DNA of 64,000 nt from Streptomyces piniterrae (GCF_005048155.1 NZ_SUMB01000003.1:822302-886301); one strand, 5' to 3'. Counted from the stretch's first letter, positions 42,760 through 52,391 are shown. Notes: generated by a model from the sequence alone, not told the origin. Program-made: numbers and translations.

Positions 42760-44115
42760 ATGAGCGTCAGGAGTGGTTTACCGGGTGGGGCTGGAGGTGC
42801 CGGGCGGCTCTCGGTGCGGAAGCGCGGGAGGCTTGGTGGGACCCGGCCCTGGATCGCGGCGGTTTTTCTGCTGCCCGCGCTGGTGTTGTTGGGCGCGCTG
42901 GTGGCCTATCCCGTTGTGTTCTCCGTTTATCGCAGTCTTTTCGATGCGTCCGGCGACGGTTTTGTGGGGCTGGGTAATTACGGTGAGCTGTTTTCGGATG
43001 ACGGGATCCGTACCGCTCTGAAGAACAACGTCGTCTGGGTGGTGGTGGCGCCGTCGGTGTCGACGGCGCTGGGGCTGATCTTTGCGGTGCTGACCGAGCG
43101 GGTGCGCTGGGGTACGGCGTTCAAGCTGGTGGTTTTCATGCCGATGGCGATCTCCATGCTGGCGGCCGGGATCATTTTCCGGCTGGTGTACGACCAGGAT
43201 CCGGAGCGCGGTGTGGCGAACGCGGTGTGGGTGGGTGTGCATGACACGTTTGCCGATCCGGCGCCGTTTCCGGGTGCCAAGCCGCGGCCTCGTGCGGATC
43301 TGGGGCGGTCCGGTGGGGGCGCGTTCATGACGAGGTCGGCTGTGCGGGCGGCGGATCCGGTGAGGCTTCCGTTGGTGGCCGTCCGGCAGGAGGACGTACG
43401 CGATGCGCGGCGGGCGGCGCCGGCCGGGCCGCGGCCGGGTGCGGTCACCGGCACGGTCTGGCTGGACTTCACCCGTGGTGGCGGTGGCCGCCCGGATGTC
43501 ATCGACGGCGGTGAGAAGGCGCTGGCGGGGCTGACGGTGGAGGCGGTGAAGGACGGGCGGGTGGTGGCGTCGGCGGAGACGGCGGCCGACGGGACGTTCG
43601 CGCTGCCGGCGGGGAAGGCCGAGGGTGCCCGGCTGAGGCTTCCCGCGGGGAATTTCGCCGCGCCGTACAACGGTGTCGACTGGCTGGGTCCGATGCTGGT
43701 CACGCCCGCCATCATCGGGAGTTATGTGTGGATGTGGGCAGGTTTCGCGATGGTGTTGATCGCGGCCGGGCTGGCGGGTGTGCCGCGTGAGCTGCTGGAG
43801 GCGGCGCGGGTGGACGGTGCGGGCGAGTGGCAGGTGTTCCGGCGGATCACGGTGCCGCTGCTGGCGCCCGTCCTGGTGGTGGTGCTGGTCACGCTCATGA
43901 TCAATGTGTTGAAGATCTTCGATCTGGTGTACATCATCGCGCCCGGTTCCAGTGTCAGGTCCGCGAATGTGCTGGCTCTGCAGTTGTTCCAGTCGTCGTT
44001 CGGTACGGATGTGGATGAGGGTCTGGGCAGTGCGATCGCCGTGTTCTTGCTGCTGCTCGTGCTGCCGGTGATGTACGTCAATCTCCGGCGCATTCGGAAG
44101 GAGCGTCGCCGATGA
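42760..44115 (+). CDS. Sugar ABC transporter permease 1 with an inserted extracytoplasmic domain
   Basis: 451-residue MalF-type permease. TM1 is WIAAVFLLPALVLLGALVAYPVVFSVYRSL, and TM helices continue to about residue 145 (MPMAISMLAAGIIFRLVY). The EAA loop that contacts the ATPase is ELLEAARVDGAGEWQVFRRITVPLL (about 344-368). Between the third and fourth helices there is an insertion, residues about 165-308, containing a Cna-B/carboxypeptidase-regulatory-like beta fold: TGTVWLDF...LAGLTVEAVKDGRVVASAETAADGTFALP. Ordinary CUT1 permeases are about 300 residues. The insert lies on the outside and may dock the binding protein. The ATG at 42760 is preceded by GGGGGATCGTCGCG; the open frame further upstream runs through the 12-bp repeats and is rejected. 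Confidence 0.9.
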   Translation: MSVRSGLPGGAGGAGRLSVRKRGRLGGTRPWIAAVFLLPALVLLGALVAYPVVFSVYRSLFDASGDGFVGLGNYGELFSDDGIRTALKNNVVWVVVAPSVSTALGLIFAVLTERVRWGTAFKLVVFMPMAISMLAAGIIFRLVYDQDPERGVANAVWVGVHDTFADPAPFPGAKPRPRADLGRSGGGAFMTRSAVRAADPVRLPLVAVRQEDVRDARRAAPAGPRPGAVTGTVWLDFTRGGGGRPDVIDGGEKALAGLTVEAVKDGRVVASAETAADGTFALPAGKAEGARLRLPAGNFAAPYNGVDWLGPMLVTPAIIGSYVWMWAGFAMVLIAAGLAGVPRELLEAARVDGAGEWQVFRRITVPLLAPVLVVVLVTLMINVLKIFDLVYIIAPGSSVRSANVLALQLFQSSFGTDVDEGLGSAIAVFLLLLVLPVMYVNLRRIRKERRR

Positions 44116-45035
44116 CGACCGTGCGGGGGGCGCTGCGGGGCGGGCGCGGGGGGCGCGGGGTGGGTGCCGGGCGGGGGTCGGCCGGGGGTTCGCTGGTGTC
44201 GCGGGTCGCGGCCCGGACCGGTGGGGGCGCGCTGCGGGTCTTCCTCATCCTGGTCGCGCTGTTCTGGCTGATGCCGAGTGTCGGGCTGCTGTTGTCCTCG
44301 CTGCGCAGCCCGCAGCGGATCGGTGAGTCGGGCTGGTGGCGGGTTTTCGGTGAGCCGGCGCAGATCACGTGGGACAACTACAGCGAGTTGCTGGGGAACG
44401 AGAAGGTGATGGGGTCGCTGCTGACGACGGCGGCGATCACGGTGCCGGCGACGGTGCTGGTGGTGGTGATCGGGTCGTTGGCGGGTTATGCGTTCGCCTG
44501 GCTGGATTTCCCTGGCCGTGACGGCTGGTTCCTGGTGGTGGTGGGGCTGCTGGTCGTCCCTGTGCAGGTGGCGTTGATTCCGGTGGCGAAGCTGTTCGGG
44601 GCGGTCGGGTTGTTCGAGACGACGGCGGGGGTGGTGCTTTTCCATACGGCGTTCGGTTTGCCGTTCGCGGTGTTCTTGCTGCGGAACTTCTTCGCGGAGA
44701 TTCCGCGTGAGCTGCTGGAGGCGGCGCGGCTGGACGGGGCGGGTGAGCTGCGTCTGTTCAGCCGGGTGGTGATGCCGCTGGGGGGTCCGGCGATCGCTTC
44801 GCTGGGGATTTTCCAGTTTTTGTGGGTGTGGAACGACATGCTGATCGCGTTGATCTTCGCGGACAGTGGCAGTCCGCCGGTGACTGTGGCGTTGCAGCAG
44901 GAGGTGCGGCAGTTCGGCAGCAATATCGACGTGCTCGCGCCGGGTGCGTTTGTGTCGATGGTGGTGCCGTTGATCGTCTTCTTTGCCTTCCAGCGGCAGT
45001 TTGTGTCCGGGGTGATGGCGGGTGCGGTGAAGTGA
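44112..45035 (+). CDS. Sugar ABC transporter permease 2
   Basis: 307-residue MalG-type permease with about six helices. A Gly/Arg-rich cytoplasmic leader of about 35 residues precedes the first helix (LRVFLILVALFWLMPSVGLLLSSL). The EAA loop reads ELLEAARLDGAGELRLFSRVVMPLGG, and AFGLPFAVFLLRNFFAEIP precedes it, as usual. Its ATG overlaps the stop of permease 1 by 4 nt. No ATPase gene follows; streptomycete CUT1 importers commonly share the separately encoded ATPase MsiK, so that is the likely partner (known for the group, not shown here). Confidence 0.93.
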   Translation: MTTVRGALRGGRGGRGVGAGRGSAGGSLVSRVAARTGGGALRVFLILVALFWLMPSVGLLLSSLRSPQRIGESGWWRVFGEPAQITWDNYSELLGNEKVMGSLLTTAAITVPATVLVVVIGSLAGYAFAWLDFPGRDGWFLVVVGLLVVPVQVALIPVAKLFGAVGLFETTAGVVLFHTAFGLPFAVFLLRNFFAEIPRELLEAARLDGAGELRLFSRVVMPLGGPAIASLGIFQFLWVWNDMLIALIFADSGSPPVTVALQQEVRQFGSNIDVLAPGAFVSMVVPLIVFFAFQRQFVSGVMAGAVK

Positions 45036-45424
45036 GGCCGCTGCGATGAGGTGCGGTGGTGCGCTGGTGCGGGGCCGGGTGCTGGGAGGAGTCGCGGTGG
45101 CATCGGGGGCGTAAGGGACGTGTGAATCCCGGTTTCGCGCGGCGCCAGGCCACCTTCCGTTCATTTTCCTCCCCCTACGATGACCGCGGATGGCGGTCGC
45201 CCCGTGCGTCAGGGGCCGGGGTGCCACGGCCCGACGCGGGCTCGCCACGGTGCCGGCCCCATGGACAACTGCAGAAATGCCGGATCGACGACTGCGGGAA
45301 TTCGCAGGAGTCCAGCAGACGCTCGCGTCGCTCTCTGTCCCCGCCGCGTCGCACTTGTCACCATCGCGCCCGTCGCCGTCGCACCATCGCCCTAGATTCC
45401 CGACCGTCTGGAGACGGACCGCAC
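45036..45424. other. Intergenic region upstream of the second methyltransferase
   Basis: 389 bp. The segment 45155-45185 (TTCATTTTCC...TACGATGA) is the most A+T-rich and includes a possible -10 TACGAT. GGAGACGG lies nine nucleotides before the next ATG. I see no terminator hairpin for the upstream ABC operon. Confidence 0.4.
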
Positions 45425-46369
45425 ATGACTGCCCTCACCGCAGACCAGAGTGCCGAACAACTCCCGCGCCCCACCCGGCTGTCCGATGTCAAAGGCTGGT
45501 TCTTCACCGCTGACCAGTTGCTCTTCGACTGGTTCCTGGCCCGCCAGGAGGACCGGTCCGAGGCGGGTGATCTGCTGGAACTGGGCGCGTACATGGGCAA
45601 GAGCGCGATTTTCCTCGGGGCGCGGCTGCGTGCCGGTGAGCGCTTCACGGTCTGCGATCTCTTCGACTCGCCTGCCGAGGACGCTTCCAACTCCAAGGAG
45701 ATGAAGAAGTCCTACGCGACGTTGACGCGTCGTGCTTTCGAGGCCAACTACCTTGCGTTTCATGAGGAGTTGCCGACGATCGTGCAGGGTCTGAGCTCGG
45801 TTGTGCGTGATCATGTCGAGGACGGCACGGTGCGTTTCGCGCATATCGATGCCTCGCATCTGTACGAGCATGTGCACGGCGACATTCTGGCGGTCCGTGA
45901 GCTGCTCACGGAGACCGGTGTGGTGGTGATGGACGACTACCGTGCGGAGCACTGTCCGGGGGTGGCGGCCGCGACCTGGCAGGCGGTGGCCATGGAGGGG
46001 CTGCGTCCGATCTGCATCACGGGTACCAAGTTCTACGGGACGTGGGGTGATCCGGAGCCGTTGCAGAAGGCGCTGCTGGTGTGGCTGGAGTCGCGTGGCG
46101 ACATCTGGCACGAGGTCCAGTTCGTCAATGACGCGCCGCTGGTCCGGTTGAGCGCCAAGGGCGCCAAGGAGCCGGCGCATCCGGTTTCGCGTCACAAGGC
46201 GGGTGCGGCGGTGCGTCCGGCGGCGCGGGCGCCGAAGGCGTCGGCGGCCCGTACGGCGCCGCGGGCGCGCCGTGGTGCGCTGCGTACCGTCGCGTTGAAC
46301 GTCCTGCCGCCGGTGGTCACGAAGGCGATCGTGGCGGCCCGGAAGAGGTCCCGTACGGCGGGCCGCTGA
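45425..46369 (+). CDS. TylF-like/Methyltransf_24 SAM-dependent methyltransferase
   Basis: 314-residue methyltransferase. LLELGAYMGKSAIFLGARL (about 57-75) is motif I, RFTVCDLFDSPAEDA holds the acidic residue, RFAHIDASHLYEHVHGDI has the metal-binding type Asp/His, and VVVMDDYRAEHCPGV is the conserved DDY block of macrocin O-methyltransferase relatives. The C-terminal 70 residues are Ala/Arg/Lys-rich and end in a hydrophobic-basic stretch (LNVLPPVVTKAIVAARKR) that could sit at the membrane. It opens the envelope-glycan region and may O-methylate a sugar, as several family members do; the substrate is inferred only from context. The ATG at 45425 has GGAGACGG upstream. Confidence 0.85.
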   Translation: MTALTADQSAEQLPRPTRLSDVKGWFFTADQLLFDWFLARQEDRSEAGDLLELGAYMGKSAIFLGARLRAGERFTVCDLFDSPAEDASNSKEMKKSYATLTRRAFEANYLAFHEELPTIVQGLSSVVRDHVEDGTVRFAHIDASHLYEHVHGDILAVRELLTETGVVVMDDYRAEHCPGVAAATWQAVAMEGLRPICITGTKFYGTWGDPEPLQKALLVWLESRGDIWHEVQFVNDAPLVRLSAKGAKEPAHPVSRHKAGAAVRPAARAPKASAARTAPRARRGALRTVALNVLPPVVTKAIVAARKRSRTAGR

Positions 46370-46845
46370 CCGAGGGGTGCGCGGGTCGGGGCGGGTGCGC
46401 CGGCCCGCGTACCGGTGTTTCCCGCGGCCGCGCGGCGTGTTCGCCGTGACCGGTGAACTCGTATACGGGTGGGGTGAGTTGGGGGGCCTCCGCGGTGGCC
46501 GGTGCGGATGCGTGGGCGGGTTTCCGGCAGGCGTTCTGCCGCCGGGGCGGTGGTGGTGCGGCGGGGCGGGCCGTGGACCTGCTGAGGGGCGGGGCGGGGG
46601 CCTGGTGGTGGCGGCCCGTGGAAGACGATCACGGGCATATCGGCTCTATATCGGCATCGTGTGGCGGTCGCGTCGTTACAGCATGTGCAGGCGTCCTCAC
46701 GGAGTCATGCACACCCGAGCCCGGTTTCCGGTCTGTCACGAGACGGCAATGACGTGGAAAACCGTGGCGAAGGGGGCAACCGCAGGGCGGGAATCACCCT
46801 CTGAACCATCGGATAAGGGGATCGCTTCCCGCTCGCGCCAAAGAG
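46370..46845. other. Intergenic region before the GT2 gene
   Basis: 476 bp without a supported gene. The first half is extremely G-rich on the plus strand. The part from 46620 on is less G+C-rich and contains ATATCGGC twice (46637-46644 and 46651-46658). A promoter for the glycosyltransferase gene is likely between 46640 and 46830, but I cannot define it. Confidence 0.4.
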
Positions 46846-48537
46846 ATGCTGTCGACACGAAATGTAGATGTAGTGACTGTGAAAGAAGCCCTTGAGCCAC
46901 GGCCTGGGCCCACCATCACGCCAACCGCGCAGGTCAGCATCGTCGTCATCGCCTTCAACGATGCCGTCCATGTCTCCGAGGCGGTGCGGTCCGCACTCGC
47001 GCAGGGGACTCCCGGAGGTGTCGTGACCGAGGTGGTCGCGGTGAACGACGCCTCCACCGACGGCACCGGCGCCGCCCTGGACGCCCTCGCCCGTACCGAG
47101 CCGCGGCTGCGGGTCATCCACCGCGCCGAGAACAGCGGCGGCTGCGGCACCCCGCGCAATGAGGGCCTGCGGGCCGCCACCGGCCGCTTCGTGATGTTCC
47201 TGGACAGTGATGACGTGCTGCCCCCGGGTGCGGCCGAGGCGCTGCTGTCCGCGGCGCTGCGGCATGACGCGCCGGTCGTGGCGGGTGCCTGTGTCCGCCG
47301 GGAGCTGCCGGCGCGCCGCGATGTGCCCTGGCAGCCGGGTCTGTATCGCGAGGCGGCGGTGCATGGCTCGGCCGATGCCAGCCCGCAGCTGGTGCGGGAC
47401 ACGCTGTGTGTCAACAAGCTTTATGAGCGGTCGTTCCTGATGGAGCGTGGCATCGCCTTCCCGGAGGGCCGCTTCACGTATGAGGACTTCGTGTTCACGG
47501 CGCGGGTGCTGGCGGCGGCGCCGCGGCTGGCGACGATTCCGGAGAACGTCTACATCTGGCATGTCCGGCGTGCGGCCGCGAAGCAGTCCATTTCGCTGGA
47601 CCGTAAGGACGTCACCAACTGGCAGGCGCGGATCGATGCGCACCGCATCAGTGTGCGGATCTTCCAGGACGCGGGGCACAAGGTTCTCGCGCATGCCGCG
47701 AACACCAAGTTCCTCGACCATGATCTGCGGCTTTATGTGCGTGAGCTGCATACCCGGAGTGCGGACTACCGGGCCGAGTGGTGGCGGCTGACCCGTGACT
47801 ATCTGGCCGGGTTCGACGAGGCGGATCTGCGGGCGGCGCGGGCTCCGGCGCGCTGGCTGGCGCGGGTGGTGCTGGCGTCGCCGGAGCCGCGTGATCTGGA
47901 GCGGCTGACGCAGCTCGCGGCTCGTCCGGGGCGGCTGCTGCCGCCGTATGCGGAGGCTTCGGGTGGTGCGGTGTGGTCGGAGGATCTGCCGCAGGTGGAG
48001 TTGGACGCGTTGGACACCAAGCCGATGCGGCGGCTGCCGGTGACGATTGACGCGCGGCCGGTGATCGGCAGTCGGAGCACGCTGCGGCTGCGGGTGCACG
48101 ACATGTACGGGCGGCTGGCGGCGGCGGAGCCGCTGAGCATCGATGTGGAGTTGCGGCGCCGGGTCGACGAGCGGCGTGGTCCGGTGCACACCGCGGCGTT
48201 GACGGCGCATCCGTCGGATGCGGGGGCCGCGCTGTCGTGGACCGCGGAGGTGGTGCTGGATCTGCCGGCGTTGCTGGACCGGGACGTCTCCCGTCGGCGG
48301 TCTGCGGATCCCGAGCCGTGGGATCTGATGGCCCAGGTGAGCTGTGCGGACGGGGCGAGTTTCCGTGCGTCGCTGCGTGCGACCGGGCCGGGTCTGGGCC
48401 GGCGGGTGCTGCCCAGCCGGCGGCATCTGCTGCTGCTGGTTCAGCCGTATGCGACGACGGGTGGCGCGTTGTCGCTGCGGATCGCGTCGGGGCTGCGCAG
48501 CGTGTGGCGGATCGCGGCGCGCCGTCTCCGTCTCTGA
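46846..48537 (+). CDS. Family 2 glycosyltransferase with a C-terminal beta-rich region
   Basis: 563-residue enzyme. The GT-A fold is at about 28-240: VSIVVIAFNDAVHVSEAVRSAL, VVAVNDASTDGTGAALDALA, the metal-binding DSDD at 120-123, and EGRFTYEDFVFTARVL with the catalytic ED. This pattern is shared with enzymes that extend teichoic-acid or capsule chains. Residues 250-320 are helical, and from about 370 to the end the sequence is beta-rich (IDARPVIGSRSTLRLRVHDMYGRL), as in other actinobacterial polymer transferases. The protein is probably cytoplasmic and membrane-associated. The ATG at 46846 is uncertain; GTG codons at 46870-46880 are equally possible. Confidence 0.85.
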   Translation: MLSTRNVDVVTVKEALEPRPGPTITPTAQVSIVVIAFNDAVHVSEAVRSALAQGTPGGVVTEVVAVNDASTDGTGAALDALARTEPRLRVIHRAENSGGCGTPRNEGLRAATGRFVMFLDSDDVLPPGAAEALLSAALRHDAPVVAGACVRRELPARRDVPWQPGLYREAAVHGSADASPQLVRDTLCVNKLYERSFLMERGIAFPEGRFTYEDFVFTARVLAAAPRLATIPENVYIWHVRRAAAKQSISLDRKDVTNWQARIDAHRISVRIFQDAGHKVLAHAANTKFLDHDLRLYVRELHTRSADYRAEWWRLTRDYLAGFDEADLRAARAPARWLARVVLASPEPRDLERLTQLAARPGRLLPPYAEASGGAVWSEDLPQVELDALDTKPMRRLPVTIDARPVIGSRSTLRLRVHDMYGRLAAAEPLSIDVELRRRVDERRGPVHTAALTAHPSDAGAALSWTAEVVLDLPALLDRDVSRRRSADPEPWDLMAQVSCADGASFRASLRATGPGLGRRVLPSRRHLLLLVQPYATTGGALSLRIASGLRSVWRIAARRLRL

Positions 48538-48591
48538 GCGGTCCTTCCCCGCCCCCGCTGTTCTGTGTCCACCGAGCCTAGGATTGGCGCT

Positions 48592-49575
48592 ATGTCTTAC
48601 TTGATCACGGGTGGTGCCGGCTATATCGGTGCCCATGTCGTACGAGCCCTGCGGCAGGCGGGCGAGCCGGTCGTCGTCCTGGACGATCTGACGACGGGCG
48701 TGCGTGCCCGGATCCCCGGGGACGTGCCGCTGGTCGTCGGTTCCACGCTGAACCGCCGGCTGCTGGACGAGACGATCGCCGGGCACGGTGTCACGGATGT
48801 CGTTCACCTGGCGGCGAAGAAGCAGGTCGGCGAGTCGGTGGAGATGCCGCTGCACTACTACCGCGAGAACGTGCACGGCCTGCAGATCCTGCTGGAGGCG
48901 ATGGCCGCGGGCGGGGTGGGCCGTTTTGTGTTCTCGTCGTCGGCGGCGGTCTACGGCATGCCGGATGTGGACCTGGTCACGGAGGACACGCCGTGCGTGC
49001 CGATCAACCCGTACGGCGAGACGAAGCTGGTCGGTGAGTGGATGGCTCGTGCGGCGGGCCGGGCGCATGGCATCAGCACGGCTTGTCTGCGGTACTTCAA
49101 CGTGGCCGGTACCGCCACGCCCGAGCTGGCGGACACGGGTGTCTTCAACATCGTTCCGATGGTTTTCGAGCGGCTCACCGAGGGTGCCGCTCCGCGGATC
49201 TTCGGCGATGACTACGACACGCCCGACGGCACCTGCATCCGTGACTACATTCATGTCGCCGATCTCGCGGACGCGCATGTGGCGGCGGCCAGGAAGCTCG
49301 CGGAGCCGGGCCCGGTGCGGGATCTGACGCTGAACATCGGCCGTGGCGAGGGTGTCTCGGTGCGCGAGCTGATCGATCTGATCGTCGAGGTCACGGGGCA
49401 TGAGGGTGTGGTTTCCGAGGTGACGCCGCGTCGTGCCGGGGACCCGGCCCGGGTGGTGGCGGCCGCCGACCGTATCGCGGCCGAGCTGGGCTGGAAGGCT
49501 CACCATGACGTCCGCGACATGATCGCGTCGGCGTGGGCGGGTTGGCAGCACCATCACCCGGAGGCGCGGCGGTAG
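48592..49575 (+). CDS. galE: UDP-glucose 4-epimerase
   Basis: 327-residue extended short-chain dehydrogenase/reductase. The NAD-binding loop GGAGYIG is at 7-13, the catalytic Tyr-x3-Lys is YGETK at 141-145, and the Ser region is FSSSAAVYG. TPDGTCIRDYIHVADLADAHVAA is characteristic of GalE. The enzyme interconverts UDP-glucose and UDP-galactose (or the N-acetyl forms), supplying sugar donors for the adjacent glycosyltransferases. It lies 54 bp after the GT2 gene, so co-transcription is likely. The ATG at 48592 gives the standard SYLITGGAGYIG start; the open frame nine codons upstream is not used. Confidence 0.94.
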   Translation: MSYLITGGAGYIGAHVVRALRQAGEPVVVLDDLTTGVRARIPGDVPLVVGSTLNRRLLDETIAGHGVTDVVHLAAKKQVGESVEMPLHYYRENVHGLQILLEAMAAGGVGRFVFSSSAAVYGMPDVDLVTEDTPCVPINPYGETKLVGEWMARAAGRAHGISTACLRYFNVAGTATPELADTGVFNIVPMVFERLTEGAAPRIFGDDYDTPDGTCIRDYIHVADLADAHVAAARKLAEPGPVRDLTLNIGRGEGVSVRELIDLIVEVTGHEGVVSEVTPRRAGDPARVVAAADRIAAELGWKAHHDVRDMIASAWAGWQHHHPEARR

Positions 49576-49757
49576 CGGTCCGCTGTCGGAGTCGTCCCCC
49601 GGTGTGCCGGGCGCGGGTTGTGTGCCGGGTGCCGGGGGGATTCGCCCCGCCCACCCACCCGAATAAAACGGTCGATTGAGACATTTACCGTAAAGTGAGT
49701 CCTCGCTGATCTTGTCGTAGCGCCGGTGGGTCCGCCACCTCCACCCCGCTGGAGACG

Positions 49758-52391
49758 ATGGGCAGGGAGAACGCGGCAACAGTGAGACCGACCTTCAGAC
49801 GCCTGGCCGCACCGGGGCTCGCGGCGCTGCTGTCCATGGGGGCGTACTGCCTGGCGCTGGCGGTCCACGGCAGCTATCCGTTCGGTGCCCGCTCGCGTGC
49901 CGTCAACGATCTGGGCAATCAGTTCGTGCCGTTCCATGCCCGGCTGTGGGACCTGATGCACGGCGCCACCACCGGCGATCTGTTCTTCAACTGGGGCAGC
50001 GGGTACGGGGTTCCGTTCCTCGCGGATTTCCTCAGCTACCTGATGAACCCGTTCTCCTGGCTGGTCGGGCTGTTTCCGCGGGAGCTGACGGACTTTCCGG
50101 TGTTCCTGGTCACGCTGCTGAGCATCGGGCTCGCGGCCGCTGTGATGACCGTCTTCCTGGGCCGGCTGCATCCCGGCCCCGGCTGGCTGCGGGCGCTGCT
50201 CGCGGTGGGGTACGGGCTGTGCGGCTGGGTGGTGAACGACGGGTGCACCGATCCCATGTGGATGTGGGGGCTGGTCGCGCTGCCGATGGCCGGCATCGCC
50301 GGTGACTGGTGTCTGCACCGGCGGCGCTGGGTGGCCGGGGCGCTGCTCCTCGGGGCCTGCTGGGCGGGCAACTTCTATACGGCGGCGATGGCCACGCTCG
50401 CGATGGTGCTGGTCCTGGGGCTGCGGCTGGCGCTGGCCGACCGGATGACGGGCGGTGAGCGGCTGCGGGCGGTGGCGCGGGCCGCCTCGATGACGCTGGT
50501 GGGGGTCGCGCTGGCGGCGCCCGCCCTCACCGTCTCCCTGGCGGCCAGCCGGGTCGCCCAGCCCGCGCCGGAGGCGTCGTACGGCGGTCCGCCGGCGCTG
50601 GGCGAGCAGTTGGCGCAGCTGTTGCCGGGCGGCCATGGCGGCAGCGACGCGCCCGAGGTCCCGCATGTCTTCGTCGGGGTTCTCGGGCTGTTGCTGGTGG
50701 CCGCGTTCCCTTTTCTGCGTGCGGTGCCGGGCAGGGTGCGGCTGGGCTGGTGCGGGCTGGCGGTGGGGGTCGCGGCGTCGTTCGTGTGGCGGCCGACGAT
50801 CCTGCTGTGGCACGGCTTCGCGCTGCCCAACGGCAGTCCGTACCGGGCGGCGTTCGTCCTCAGCGCCCTTCTGACGATGATCGCCTGGCTGGCGCTGGCG
50901 CACCGGCCGCGGACTGGCGAACTGGCCGCCGGGGCGGCGCTGGTCGCCGTCCTCGCCTGGTGCTGCCGGGCGCAGAGTTCGGTCGTCGCCGGGACCTGGG
51001 TGCTGCTTCTCGGCGGTGGCGCCCTGTGTCTGCCGGCGCTGGTGGCGATGCGCCGCTTCCGTACCCATCGGGCCGTGCGTACCGCCGTCGCCGTGGCGCT
51101 GACCTGCGCGGTCGCGTTGGGTTCGGCGTTCGCGGCGTTCTCCGTGACGGCTCAGCGGGACACCGTGGCGTGGTTCCGGCCGAAGACGACGCTCAGCGGG
51201 CCGGCGCTGGCCGCCCGGACCGGGCTCACCGGCCGTGCCGACTGGCCGCGGTCGCGGACCGATCCGGGCCCGCACGAGTTCGCCGACAACGATCCGCTGC
51301 TGCTGGGCGGCGAGGGCGGCGCGTACTACAGCAGCTATCTACCCGCGGCCACCGCGGGTGCCCTGCACGGTCTGGGGGCGGGCTGGTATGTGAGGGGGCG
51401 TCATACGCTCAGCTTCGAGGACCCGGTGGGCCGCGCCCTGATGGGTGTGAGCAGCTCGCTGTTCCCGGTGGCCGGGCACCAGGAGCGGTATGTGCTGCGC
51501 CGCTCGGCCGCGGCGCCGCTGCTGACCGTGCGCGGTGAGCTGCCGCGGGCCCGGCGCGGCGGCACGGTGTTCGCCCGTCAGGAACGGGTGCTGGGCGCCC
51601 GTGTGTACGAGGTGCCGTCGGTGCGGCCCACCGGGGGCAGGGCCCCGCTGTCCGGGCGGGCGGGCTGGACTCTGCCGGGCGCGGGGCCCGGTGGTGCGGG
51701 CACCACGTTCACGGCCCGGTGCGCCCCCGGCAGTACGGCCGTCTGGTACGCGCCCTGGTTCTCCGGCCGGATCAGTGGGCTGGGCGGCGGCACCTGGGGA
51801 GTCGGGCAACGGGACATGACGGCCAATCCGGTCCGGACGCTGGGCACGGTGCCCGCCGACGGGGTGGTGTCGGTGCGGTTCGCGGGTCCGGGGCGGCAGC
51901 GCCTTCCCGCGCATCCCCTGGGCTGCGTCGCGCCCCGCAGACTGGCCACGGCGGTGGCCGCGCTGCGCGCCGGCGGGCCGGTCCGGCTCACCGTGAGCGG
52001 TCATGGGCTGACCGCCGTGCTGCCCGCGGGGAGTTCGGGCAGTGCGCTGCTCGCGGTCCCGGCCGTCCGGGGCTGGAGCTGTTCGGTGGACGGGGGTCCG
52101 GCGCGGGTGCCACGTTCCTTCGGGGGGCTGCTGGCGGTGCCGCTGGGCACCGGGGCGTCCCGGCTGGCCTGTTCGTACGCCCCGCCCGGCCTGGCTTCGG
52201 GGCTGGCGGTGAGCGGCGCGGCGGCGCTGGTGCTGGCCGTGGTGGCGGTGGTGGGGATGGCCCGCGGACGGGGGACGCGTTCCTCCCAACGCCTCTCTGA
52301 AATCGTGACAAAGCATCACATTTGTAGAATGGCCCTTCAGAGGACGGCGCCCGAACCGTCCCCTGTCCCCGGCGAAAAGGCCCGCGAATGA
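49758..52391 (+). CDS. YfhO-family polytopic membrane glycosyltransferase
   Basis: 877-residue membrane protein. About 12-13 hydrophobic segments cover residues 15-465, starting LAALLSMGAYCLALAVHGSYPFG. The first outer loop contains NDLGNQFVPFHARLWDLMHG with acidic residues, as in GT-C enzymes, and GYGVPFLADFLSYLMNPFSWLVGLFP is typical of YfhO. Residues about 470-840 form a large extracytoplasmic domain and a last helix lies at 815-840. YfhO uses a lipid-linked sugar to glycosylate lipoteichoic acid in Firmicutes. The next two genes are GtrB and GtrA, translationally coupled to it. A GTG at 49782 is an alternative start; the 182 bp upstream hold an A+T-rich stretch around 49660-49700 suited to a promoter. 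Confidence 0.85.
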   Translation: MGRENAATVRPTFRRLAAPGLAALLSMGAYCLALAVHGSYPFGARSRAVNDLGNQFVPFHARLWDLMHGATTGDLFFNWGSGYGVPFLADFLSYLMNPFSWLVGLFPRELTDFPVFLVTLLSIGLAAAVMTVFLGRLHPGPGWLRALLAVGYGLCGWVVNDGCTDPMWMWGLVALPMAGIAGDWCLHRRRWVAGALLLGACWAGNFYTAAMATLAMVLVLGLRLALADRMTGGERLRAVARAASMTLVGVALAAPALTVSLAASRVAQPAPEASYGGPPALGEQLAQLLPGGHGGSDAPEVPHVFVGVLGLLLVAAFPFLRAVPGRVRLGWCGLAVGVAASFVWRPTILLWHGFALPNGSPYRAAFVLSALLTMIAWLALAHRPRTGELAAGAALVAVLAWCCRAQSSVVAGTWVLLLGGGALCLPALVAMRRFRTHRAVRTAVAVALTCAVALGSAFAAFSVTAQRDTVAWFRPKTTLSGPALAARTGLTGRADWPRSRTDPGPHEFADNDPLLLGGEGGAYYSSYLPAATAGALHGLGAGWYVRGRHTLSFEDPVGRALMGVSSSLFPVAGHQERYVLRRSAAAPLLTVRGELPRARRGGTVFARQERVLGARVYEVPSVRPTGGRAPLSGRAGWTLPGAGPGGAGTTFTARCAPGSTAVWYAPWFSGRISGLGGGTWGVGQRDMTANPVRTLGTVPADGVVSVRFAGPGRQRLPAHPLGCVAPRRLATAVAALRAGGPVRLTVSGHGLTAVLPAGSSGSALLAVPAVRGWSCSVDGGPARVPRSFGGLLAVPLGTGASRLACSYAPPGLASGLAVSGAAALVLAVVAVVGMARGRGTRSSQRLSEIVTKHHICRMALQRTAPEPSPVPGEKARE

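Noticed and set aside
45056..45424. Longer N-terminus of the TylF-like methyltransferase
   Set aside because: The extra 123 residues are Arg/Ser-rich without domain features, while the ATG at 45425 has good spacing to GGAGACGG.
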